In this document: piece after piece, positions 8,487 through 15,752 of the stretch | How the letters are laid out: each line of letters begins with the position of its first letter | Numbering within the stretch: the first letter of the stretch is position 1 | NCBI RefSeq assembly: GCF_010365865.1 | Contig: NZ_CP048020.1 | Span: 1,612,001 to 1,676,000 of the forward strand | Direction: 5' to 3' | From: Treponema vincentii | Lineage (GTDB): Bacteria > Spirochaetota > Spirochaetia > Treponematales > Treponemataceae | Length of the DNA stretch: 64,000 bases | The notes under the pieces: generated by a model | Seen by the model: only the letters and a program-made list of their open reading frames with translations | What the model was told of the DNA's origin: nothing | Database searches by the model: none | Translations under genes and position numbers: made by a program

Positions 8487-8532
8487 ATTTTCCATTGACA
8501 CATCCGCCTCATTGTCATACAATGCTAACAAA

Positions 8533-8544
8533 GTTATCAATAAC
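8533..8544. promoter_or_regulatory. Palindrome GTTATcaATAAC upstream of tetR-like gene
   Basis: A perfect 5-2-5 palindrome lies upstream of the TetR-like gene. TetR-family dimers bind such palindromes and usually repress their own promoter. A GTTATCATAAG half-site lies near 9758, upstream of the ECF S-component gene. This suggests one regulator may act on both, which is inference. Confidence 0.4.
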
Positions 8545-8598
8545 AAGAGAGATGCTCTAAAAGCTTAAAGTTAGTTTTTGAGGGCGGCTACTACGGAT

Positions 8599-9219
8599 AT
8601 GGCAAGCGGAACATACGAAGCAACCCACACAAGAATTTTAGAAAGCGGCAAAAAGATGTTTTTGCGGAATGGTTATGAACGTACAAACCTGCGGGATTTG
8701 TGTGGTGAGGCGGGCGTAACGACCGGTGCGTTTTACCGTCATTTTAAGGACAAAGAAGCGCTCTTTTCGGCTTTGGTAGAGCCTGCCGTCAAGAGTATTC
8801 ACGATACATACGAGACCGCTGCGGATGAGTGCTTTCATTGCCTGAGTATGGGAAACACGGAAGACATTTGGGCAATTTCGGCAGAAACGATAGAAGCATT
8901 TGTCCGCATCATTTACGCGCATTTTGATGAGTTCAAACTCCTTTTGTGCTGCGCGGATGGAACACCGTATATCAATTTTACCGACCGGCTTGTTGAACGG
9001 GAACTGCAAGACACACACCGTATGTACGAATTTTTGGATAAAAAGCATATCAAATACAGCCGGATTGATGGAAAAAAACTGCACATGCTCATCCATTCTT
9101 ATTTTTCTTGTATTTTTGAAACGGTTTTGCATGATTACACGCAGGATGAAGCGCTTGAAGTTGTGCATACCCTTGCCGAATTTTTTTCTGCTGGCTGGCG
9201 GAAGGTTTTGCGAGTGTAA
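8599..9219 (+). CDS. TetR/AcrR family regulator of the first ECF cassette
   Basis: The N-terminal helix-turn-helix is clear (RILESGKKMFLRNGYERTNL, then TTGAFYRHFKDKEALFSALV), followed by a ligand-binding helical domain of usual length. A TTG at 8578 would extend it by seven residues; neither start has a good ribosome-binding site, and I prefer the ATG. It precedes the Trep_Strep ECF operon on the same strand, separated by a hairpin-repeat array. A paralogous, broken copy sits at 15009-15694 beside the second ECF cassette. It probably represses the transporter; the ligand is unknown. Confidence 0.88.
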   Translation: MASGTYEATHTRILESGKKMFLRNGYERTNLRDLCGEAGVTTGAFYRHFKDKEALFSALVEPAVKSIHDTYETAADECFHCLSMGNTEDIWAISAETIEAFVRIIYAHFDEFKLLLCCADGTPYINFTDRLVERELQDTHRMYEFLDKKHIKYSRIDGKKLHMLIHSYFSCIFETVLHDYTQDEALEVVHTLAEFFSAGWRKVLRV

Positions 9220-9822
9220 GTAAACTCGACGATGAGCATATATATGGACGTACATTCAGAACTGACAGGGATGTCCGGGGTGTTAACCAATAGTGAGTTT
9301 GCGGTACGCAAACTCACGTTCAGCAGATGCCATGGACGGCATCTGCTGAACAGCGGCACGGATGCCGCTGGTTCCATACAGTAGCGATGTTTCGGCAAGG
9401 CCGAAACTCGTCGTTGAAAAGCGTACACGGATGTACGCTTTTCAACAGCGGCACGGATGCCGCTGGTTCCATGCAGTGGCGATGTTTCGGCAAGGCCGAA
9501 ACTCGTCGTTGAAAAGCGTACACGGATGTACGCTTTTCAACAGCGGAAGGGATTGAAGGGGCGCGCGAAGCGCGTTCCGAAGTGAGCGGTGAGCGAATGG
9601 AGGAATGGAGCCGAGAGGCGGAACCCCGCAAAGCCCGGTTTTTGCGCTGTTTTAACGGCGCAAAAAGCCGCCCAAAAGAGAAAAAAGAAGACAAAGATCG
9701 TCTTGAGACGATTTATTTTTTTTGAAGAAAAGATAACAAAGTGTGCTATCAATGTTATCATAAGAGGTGCTCTAAAAAATACAGATTTTAGAGGTTTCCA
9801 ATATTTTAATGGAGGTTTGCGT
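9220..9822. other. Gene-free stretch holding hairpin repeats
   Basis: These 603 bases hold the family I hairpin array (9321-9538), a GC-rich tail with GGAGGAATGGAGC shared with the start of the window, and the leader of the ECF operon. Long frames crossing it are by-products of the repeats. The ribosome-binding site GGAGG at 9811-9815 belongs to the next gene. Confidence 0.7.
9321..9538. repeat. Structured hairpin repeat, family I: one hairpin plus two 95-bp tandem units
   Basis: After an 11-bp stem at 9321-9331/9338-9348, two nearly identical 95-bp units follow (9349-9443 and 9444-9538). Each unit has three hairpins: an 8-bp stem with loop CGGA (9351-9370), an 8-bp stem GTTTCGGC/GCCGAAAC (9389-9407) and a 15-bp stem with loop CGGA (9413-9446). 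Linkers such as GGTTCCAT, CAGTAGCGATG and CTCGTCGTT recur in the other family members. It lies between tetR and the ECF operon. Confidence 0.85.
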
Positions 9823-10407
9823 ATGCAAAGCAGTAAGTTGTCGGCGAAGGATCTGATAAATGTCGGAATCTATACGGCGATGTATCTGGTTATTTTTTTT
9901 GTTGTCGGGATGATAAATGCAATTCCGGTTCTGTATCCGTTTTTGTATGTGATTGTGCCGATTGCGACGGGGATTCCGTTTATGCTGTTTTTGACAAAGG
10001 CGGATAAGTTCGGGATGGTCTTTATTATGAGCGTTATTTTAGGGATATTTTGGTATCTGATGGGATACACGTATCTTCCTATTATAAGCTATTGCGTGAT
10101 GGGCGCACTTGCCGATCTGGTACTGAAAGCGGGTAAATACAAGAGTTTTAAGGCGAGTGTGCTTGGCTACTGGCTTTTTTCTTGCGCGATGATAAGCTGT
10201 CAGGCGCCGATGTGGCTTTTTGCTGCAACGTATATGGAAAAGGTGCGCAGTTCAATGGGGGATCAATATGTTGAAGGGGTGCAAAAGTTTATGCCGCCGT
10301 GGATGGGATTTGCGGCAATCGGTATCCTGTTTGCCTCTTCGCTGCTCGGAGCGCTGCTTGGAAGGCGGATGTTGAAAAAGCATTTTGAAAGAGCCGGTAT
10401 TGTATAG
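9823..10407 (+). CDS. ECF transporter S component, Trep_Strep family
   Basis: A protein of about 195 residues with five to six membrane helices, matching the Trep_Strep (TIGR02185-type) family. Typical stretches are FFVVGMINAIPVLYPFLYV and the C-terminal ALLGRRMLKKHFERAG. S components bind the small-molecule substrate and dock on an EcfT/EcfA module. I start at 9823 because GGAGG lies seven bases upstream; longer frames run into repeat DNA. EcfT and a fused double ATPase follow, so this is a complete dedicated transporter. The substrate of this family is not established. Confidence 0.9.
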   Translation: MQSSKLSAKDLINVGIYTAMYLVIFFVVGMINAIPVLYPFLYVIVPIATGIPFMLFLTKADKFGMVFIMSVILGIFWYLMGYTYLPIISYCVMGALADLVLKAGKYKSFKASVLGYWLFSCAMISCQAPMWLFAATYMEKVRSSMGDQYVEGVQKFMPPWMGFAAIGILFASSLLGALLGRRMLKKHFERAGIV

Positions 10408-10469
10408 GTGCGTATAGATGCTGCCGGTGCTACATGGTGTTAGATAAGGGTTATATAAAGGATTGTATA

Positions 10470-11207
10470 ATGGAAGATTTTGAGCCGTATAGACCGCCGC
10501 GGGCAAAGGGAGTGCACATCGATCCCCGCACCAAGGTGCTGTTTATGTTTTTTCTTGCAACGCTGATATTCTTTGTGGAAGAGCAGAGTATGCTGAATAT
10601 GGTGATTGTGCTTATTCCCATTAGTCTGCTTTTTCTGAACCGCCAATACCGGCCGGCGCTGATTTACGGAGGACTGTTTGCACTGGCGGCTGCGGTCAAG
10701 CTGTCGAACATGGCGGGGTCGCTTCCGTACCTTGCGGCAATGCTGTGGGGGCTTTTAAGCGAGCTGATTTTCCGGTTTTTTCCGGTGTTTATGTTCGGCT
10801 ACTATATTATCGAATCGACAAAACCGAATGAGTTTATCGCAGCGATGAGCCGGTGGCATGTGCCTGATGCGCTGATTATTCCCATATCCGTTGTGTTCCG
10901 GTTTATCCCTACGTTGGGAGAAGAAAACCGTTCAATCGGCAGCGCGATGCGGATGCGGGAAATCGGGTTCGGTACGCCGCGGTTTTGGAGGAACCCTGCG
11001 ATGATGCTGGAGTACCGGCTGATTCCGCTGATGATGTCGATTGCCAAAATCGGTGAAGAGTTATCGGCGGCAGCTTTGACGCGGGGCTTAGGGGGATTGA
11101 AAAAGCGGACATGCCTTGTTGAGCTGCACTTTGGCATATACGATGCGGGCATTGCCGTTATCGCGGCTGCGCTGCTTGTCTGTACGGTGTTACGCATTGG
11201 GGGATGA
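10470..11207 (+). CDS. ECF transporter transmembrane (T) component
   Basis: The protein (about 245 residues) has the EcfT hallmark RTKVLFMFFLAT near the start, several membrane helices, and the cytoplasmic coupling-helix signatures IGSAMRMREIGFG and LSAAALTRGLGG, which contact the ATPases (Ala-Arg-Gly type motifs). Start 10470 is chosen because AAGGA lies eight bases upstream. It follows the S component by about 60 bases. A paralogue lies at 13620-14351 in the inverted cassette. Confidence 0.9.
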   Translation: MEDFEPYRPPRAKGVHIDPRTKVLFMFFLATLIFFVEEQSMLNMVIVLIPISLLFLNRQYRPALIYGGLFALAAAVKLSNMAGSLPYLAAMLWGLLSELIFRFFPVFMFGYYIIESTKPNEFIAAMSRWHVPDALIIPISVVFRFIPTLGEENRSIGSAMRMREIGFGTPRFWRNPAMMLEYRLIPLMMSIAKIGEELSAAALTRGLGGLKKRTCLVELHFGIYDAGIAVIAAALLVCTVLRIGG

Positions 11208-11268
11208 TTGGGGCGCGACACAGATTAGACAATGATATGGAAAATGATGCAGATGAGAGGATGATAAG

Positions 11269-12957
11269 ATGATTGAGTTAAAAAATGTAACTTTTACCTA
11301 TCATAACGCGGAGCGGAGCGCGGGAGTGTACGGCATTGACTTACAAATCTCGGCGGGACAGGTGGTGCTGCTATGCGGGCTGTCGGGCTGCGGTAAGACG
11401 ACGATTACCCGCCTGATTAACGGGCTTGCTCCGGCGTATTATGCGGGGACACTGGAAGGACAGGTGCTTATCGACGGGAGAGATTCGGCGTCCGTAACGC
11501 TGTATGAGCTTTCGCAAAAAGTCGGGTCGGTGTTTCAAAATCCGCGCTCTCAGTTTTTCAGTTTGGATTCCACGAGTGAAATCGCTTTCGGCTGCGAAAA
11601 TACCGGCGTTCCGAGGGAAGAAATGTACCGCCGCATCGGGCAGGTAAGCAGAGACCTTGATATGGCTGACCTTTTGGATAGAAACCTGTTTGCGCTTTCA
11701 GGCGGAGAAAAGCAAAAAATAGCGTGTGCTTCTGCGGCAGCGATGCAGCCTGCCATATTCGTCTTGGATGAGCCTTCTTCCAACCTTGATCTCCGCTCCA
11801 TTGCCAATTTGAAGGCGGTAATAGGGAAATGGAAGGAGCAGGGAAAGACGGTCGTTATCGCCGAGCACCGACTGTACTATCTGATGGAGATAGCCGATCG
11901 CGTGATCTATATGGAAAACGGGCGGATTATCAAGGATTTTCCGATAGCGGAATTTCTGCAGGTGGACACGGAAGCGCTGCATCGGAAAGGTTTGCGTTCG
12001 CAAAAAGCGATGGAATACACTCCGGGATGTATCCGTGCATATCAAAGCGGAGAGATCCTTGAAGGAATCTTTGAAGGTTCCCCCGACGAGGCATTCGTAT
12101 ATGCTCCCACCGAAAAATCTCCGGCATTTGACTGTGCCTCTGTCGAAAGCTCTCCGGCACCCGAATGTGCTTCCGCCGAAGAGGCATTCGTATGTGACCC
12201 TGCCGAAGAAAAGCCGCCGGTGTTTGAAGATACCTCTGTCGAAAAGCTGCCGGTATTCGAGCGGTATGTTACGTTTTCCGGTCTTGCGTTTTCTTACGGG
12301 AAAAAGCGCGTTCTCGATATACCGGAGCTGAAGGTTCCTTCCGGTGCAGTTACGGGTGTGCTTGGGTTTAACGGCGCGGGAAAATCGACCTTGGCGCGGG
12401 TTATCTGCGGGCTTGAAAAACGGGCGAAGGGGGTGTTGAACGATAGCGGAAAATCCTACACGGCGAAAGCGCGGCTGAAAAAGTCCTATATGGTGATGCA
12501 GGATGTCAACCATCAGCTTTTTACGGAAAGCGTTATCGAAGAAATCTTATTGAGTATGGATGTAAATGACGTAAGCGGCGAAGCGGCACGGCAAAAAGCA
12601 CTTGATATTTTGGATGCGCTGAATCTTTCGGAATTTAAGGAAGTGCATCCAATGGCGTTATCGGGCGGACAAAAGCAGCGTCTTGCCGTCGCAAGCGCGA
12701 TTGCTGCCGATAAGGAGTTTCTTATTTTTGACGAGCCGACCAGCGGCCTTGACTACGCACACATGCGGGATGTTGCGGAAAATATCACACGCCTTGCCCG
12801 TGCAGGCAAAACCGTGTTCATCATCAGCCACGATCCGGAGCTGATTGCTGCATGCTGTAATTATCTCATTTTTATGGATGGCGGAAAGTTAGTGTGGAGC
12901 GGCGGATGGTCGCAGGCGATTATGGAGAAGGTACAGGCGTTTTTTGAGGGGAGGTAG
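11269..12957 (+). CDS. ECF transporter ATPase, two ABC domains fused (EcfA-EcfA')
   Basis: Two complete ATPase domains lie in one 562-residue chain. Domain one (about 1-230) has Walker A GLSGCGKTT, signature LSGGEKQK and Walker B FVLDEPS. Domain two (about 335-562) has GFNGAGKST, LSGGQKQR and IFDEPT. A linker near residues 275-330 is unusual: low-complexity, imperfectly repeated and rich in Cys, Ala, Ser, Pro and Glu (variants of SSPAPECASAEE). This is the only energising subunit gene for the two S/T pairs in the window, so it may serve both. Confidence 0.92.
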   Translation: MIELKNVTFTYHNAERSAGVYGIDLQISAGQVVLLCGLSGCGKTTITRLINGLAPAYYAGTLEGQVLIDGRDSASVTLYELSQKVGSVFQNPRSQFFSLDSTSEIAFGCENTGVPREEMYRRIGQVSRDLDMADLLDRNLFALSGGEKQKIACASAAAMQPAIFVLDEPSSNLDLRSIANLKAVIGKWKEQGKTVVIAEHRLYYLMEIADRVIYMENGRIIKDFPIAEFLQVDTEALHRKGLRSQKAMEYTPGCIRAYQSGEILEGIFEGSPDEAFVYAPTEKSPAFDCASVESSPAPECASAEEAFVCDPAEEKPPVFEDTSVEKLPVFERYVTFSGLAFSYGKKRVLDIPELKVPSGAVTGVLGFNGAGKSTLARVICGLEKRAKGVLNDSGKSYTAKARLKKSYMVMQDVNHQLFTESVIEEILLSMDVNDVSGEAARQKALDILDALNLSEFKEVHPMALSGGQKQRLAVASAIAADKEFLIFDEPTSGLDYAHMRDVAENITRLARAGKTVFIISHDPELIAACCNYLIFMDGGKLVWSGGWSQAIMEKVQAFFEGR

Positions 12958-13206
12958 CGGGGAGAGTAAGCAGCAAGCTTAACTTAAAACGCTGCTCATT
13001 AAACGGTATTTGCTGTTTATAGCCTTTAAGTCGATTCCGGTACATTCTATCGAAAGCAGGAACACGGAAATCAACGTAATCATAAATCAGTACTTCTTCT
13101 TTTCCTGCAAAATTTCTGTGCAATCGGCCGCAGTATTGCGCAAGCGTCCCCTTCCAGCTGAACGGCATTGCAAGCATAAGCGTATCGAGCCGAGGATTGT
13201 CAATTG
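12920..13206 (-). pseudogene. C-terminal remnant of an SF2 helicase
   Basis: The minus strand reads DNPRLDTLMLAMPFSWKGT, then QYCGRLHRNFAGK and YDYVDFRVPAFDRMYRNRLKGY. This is the motif V/VI region (with GRLHR) of SF2 helicases of the kind seen in TOTE-like and restriction-associated proteins. No start or upstream helicase motifs (Walker A, DEAD/DEAH) exist nearby. The fragment lies between the two convergent ECF cassettes and overlaps the ATPase stop. It is dead sequence marking a past insertion or recombination. Confidence 0.75.
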
Positions 13207-13211
13207 ATCTT

Positions 13212-13481
13212 TTCCTGTGCGGTACTGTTCCGAGTAACAAGTACATGCGATGGATGATAAACATCTGCTGTTACAGATTCCGTCATCGTCTGGGTCATTA
13301 TTTGTAGGTTGTATTCAACCGCAGCAGCATCTTTATTTTTTGTGCTTTCTTCGGCGACTTTTTCTTCAAGGACAAGCCGAATATCTTCATGAGTCGTTGC
13401 AAAAGAATGTAGTAACTCTATAAGCTCATCATGAGAGAGGGTTTCTAAATATGATAAAACAGCGGATGATCTATCGGACAT
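13212..13481 (-). pseudogene. Short helical ORF, likely decayed gene start
   Basis: A frame of about 90 residues begins SYLETLSHDELIELLHSFATTHEDIR, somewhat like helical segments in SWIM zinc-finger proteins. It runs directly into the helicase remnant with a frame change. I cannot assign a function. It may be part of the same decayed gene or a second fragment. Nothing else is seen between 13482 and 13619. Confidence 0.3.
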
Positions 13482-13619
13482 TAATAAATGCTCTATTAAA
13501 GCCAGTTGAGTTCCAATAATCGAAGCCGGAAAATTTCATCTGAACAATTAAGGCGATCCAAGCTCCATACGGCAGTATAAAACGTGCGCTGTTCAATCAA
13601 AGTCATACCACATTTTCCA

Positions 13620-14351
13620 TCAGCTCCTCCCTCCTACAGCAGCATAGAACGCAATGCCTACAAACAGCAGTATAATGATGTAGTCCGGAAAACGCATCTT
13701 TACCGTTTCATAAGATGTCCGTTTCCGTTCCGCATCAAGGCCGCGTGCAAGGGAAGCGGAGGCGAGCTCATCCATAACGGAGATACAGCTGAAAAGGAGC
13801 GGTATCAATATGTACTCGATTGTTTTAAAAGGCGCCCGTATCACCGCGCCCGGTTCAAGGGATATGCCTCTAAATGCCATAGCCTTCCGCACGCCGTCCC
13901 ATTCTTCCTGCACTGTCGGGATAAACCTGAGCATTACGGATAGGGGGATAATAACAAAGAGCGGAAGGTGCAGAGCCGACAATGCCGCGATGAGTTGACT
14001 GATGCGCGTTGTTTTAATTAAAAATGAGAGGGATAGGAGCAAGGGAAAACCGTACCGGCACATCATAATAAGTGCGACAAGAATTCCGGTTAGCGCGGGA
14101 GCGCCTGTGCCGGAGGTGATGATGCGGTAGCGCAGATATTCCATACAAGCAATGAGAGCACCGCACTTGAGTGCAAACCATTTTTCCCCGCACAAGGCTA
14201 ATAGTGCGCACATCGCTGCGCAGTACATCCACAACGCACATTCATTATAGGAAAAGGTACTGACAGCGATACCTGCACAAAATAAAAGCAGCTTTGTCCG
14301 CGGGTCAAGCTTTAAAAGCCCGCTCCCGCTTCCATACAGCCCGAACGCCAT
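13620..14351 (-). CDS. ECF transporter T component, second cassette
   Basis: A 243-residue protein with EcfT features: LDPRTKLLLFCAGIA near the start, about five membrane helices and the coupling motifs VRKAMAFRGI and LASASLARGLDA. Its ATG directly follows the stop of the second S component, so the two are co-translated. It is a paralogue of the T protein at 10470-11207, but no ATPase gene follows it; a decayed helicase fragment does. It probably relies on the fused ATPase at 11269-12957 or on one elsewhere. Confidence 0.88.
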   Translation of the reverse strand: MAFGLYGSGSGLLKLDPRTKLLLFCAGIAVSTFSYNECALWMYCAAMCALLALCGEKWFALKCGALIACMEYLRYRIITSGTGAPALTGILVALIMMCRYGFPLLLSLSFLIKTTRISQLIAALSALHLPLFVIIPLSVMLRFIPTVQEEWDGVRKAMAFRGISLEPGAVIRAPFKTIEYILIPLLFSCISVMDELASASLARGLDAERKRTSYETVKMRFPDYIIILLFVGIAFYAAVGGRS

Positions 14352-14954
14352 TTATACGGCTCCGGCTTTTTCAAAATGCTTTTTAACCAAATTTTTTGCG
14401 ATAAGTGCGCCACCAATTCCCCCTGCAATAGCGCAGCCCAGTATCGCGAACCATATCTTTCCGTTAAATGCCAGTTTTGCAAACGACTGTGCATAAGCGG
14501 CACCACTGTATTTTTCCGAAAGCATCATAAATTTGTTGTAATCGGTAAGCAGCATCAGGGTCGGTGCCGCCATATTGAGGTTGAAAAAAACAAATGACAG
14601 CAGATACATCTTGCGGGATTGATACTTACCTAAGAACAAAATCAGCTCAGCTATAAGCGCCGCCGCCAGTGAAAAAATAACTGCATACAAACTTTGCGTA
14701 CAAGTGATTAGCGTAAAAAACGCACCGAATATCAACGCGGCGCCGAACTTATGCACTTTAAGCACGCACAGCATATACACCGTACCGCAAATCAACCCAA
14801 CCGTCAGCGGCGCCATGAAATACAGCACGGGAGAAATGGCGGAAGAACCCATTACGATAATCAGCATCAGCACGATGTACAATGCACCGAATGCCCCTGC
14901 ATAGATAAAATCCTTTGTCCGCATTTTTTTATCGGATTGTGTCGTTGAACTCAT
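14352..14954 (-). CDS. ECF transporter S component, Trep_Strep family, second cassette
   Basis: A 200-residue Trep_Strep membrane protein ending in the family-typical GALIAKNLVKKHFEKAGAV, very close to the first cassette protein. It has five to six membrane helices. The ATG at 14952-14954 is preceded by AAGGAG about ten bases upstream. It lies downstream of a TetR-like gene on the same strand, mirroring the first cassette in inverted orientation. The substrate is unknown and may differ from the first. Confidence 0.88.
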   Translation of the reverse strand: MSSTTQSDKKMRTKDFIYAGAFGALYIVLMLIIVMGSSAISPVLYFMAPLTVGLICGTVYMLCVLKVHKFGAALIFGAFFTLITCTQSLYAVIFSLAAALIAELILFLGKYQSRKMYLLSFVFFNLNMAAPTLMLLTDYNKFMMLSEKYSGAAYAQSFAKLAFNGKIWFAILGCAIAGGIGGALIAKNLVKKHFEKAGAV

Positions 14955-15002
14955 TGTTTTTAAACTCCTTACGTTTAGAAATTAATAGGACGGTAGTATA
15001 TA

Positions 15003-15014
15003 ACATAGTTATGT
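15003..15014. promoter_or_regulatory. Palindrome ACATAgtTATGT between tetR and S-component genes
   Basis: A perfect 5-2-5 palindrome overlaps the stop of the TetR-like gene. On the minus strand it directly follows a TTGACA. It lies about 50 bases upstream of the second S-component start and is a reasonable operator for a TetR-type dimer. Confidence 0.35.
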
Positions 15015-15694
15015 GTCAATAGGCTTACTTTTTTCAAGAGGCAGCTGGTGTGATTGTCCTGATTGCGTTTCCGGTTGCATAATTTTGTTCCAGCAAAAAT
15101 ACATCACATCAGTCAATATATCCATAAAGGATAGGGCTTTTTCATAAGAATATTCATGGGTAATAATTTCAAAAAACGGTGTTAAGGCGGTACTGTAAAC
15201 CAAATGGAGTTGATCGTCAGTGAGAGGATGTATATTGATTCCTCGCAGTTTTAAGTCGCCGATAAATTTTTTGCATGCAGCAACATCCGCCATTACAAAT
15301 TCATGGCGAATGTTTTCGTATTTTGTTCCCGCAGAGCGGTTAAACAAAAGTTTAAATTCATCAAAGCGGCTGTAGGCAAGATCGCACAAATCTTGGATAG
15401 ATATGCGTATTGCTTCTTTTGTCACGGAGTTGCCGTCAGTTGTGAATAGATGGATTGCAGTTTCGGAAAAATCGGTGCCGATATTTAACGTTTGTGTAAT
15501 AAGCGGCTGCACGAGCGCTTCAAATATTGCAGCCTTTGACGGAAAGTGTTTGTACAAGGCGCCTGCCGTTATTCCCGTCATTGCTGCGATGGAACGCATA
15601 GACGCTTTTTTCAAAACCTTTTTGCAAAAATTCTTTTTTTGCGTTTTTAAGGATTTCAGTATAAGTGTCGTGTTTTTTTCCTCGATTCTTTCAT
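15009..15694 (-). pseudogene. TetR-family regulator broken by two single-base frameshifts
   Basis: The open frame from 15614 (TTG) starts in the middle of the helix-turn-helix (KASMRSIAAMTGITAGALYKHF). The missing N-terminus is present in other frames: MKESRK from 15694, then HDTYTEILKNAKKEFLQKGFEK. Removing one base from the T7 run at 15673-15679 and one from the T6 run at 15606-15611 (plus strand) restores one continuous TetR protein of usual length. A consensus promoter lies just upstream. As read, the product would lack DNA binding, leaving the second ECF operon unrepressed unless slippage corrects it. Confidence 0.8.
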
Positions 15695-15704
15695 CACTGA
15701 TAGT

Positions 15705-15733
15705 ATTATAGATTGTCGTTTATAAATTGTTAA
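15705..15733 (-). promoter_or_regulatory. Sigma-70 promoter of the broken tetR gene
   Basis: On the minus strand TTAACA (15728-15733) is followed after exactly 17 bp by TATAAT (15705-15710). The restored start codon lies only about ten bases downstream of the -10, so the transcript would be leaderless or nearly so. Confidence 0.65.
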
Positions 15734-15752
15734 GAGGACAATCGCCTCCGCC

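Noticed and set aside
9349-9538. CRISPR array
   Set aside because: The units are 95 bp, nearly identical throughout and contain no short repeats separated by unique spacers. There are no cas genes.
9362-9556. Short ORFs across the tandem hairpin units (both strands)
   Set aside because: They repeat in step with the DNA repeat, have no ribosome-binding site and show no protein-like composition. They are by-products of the repeat.
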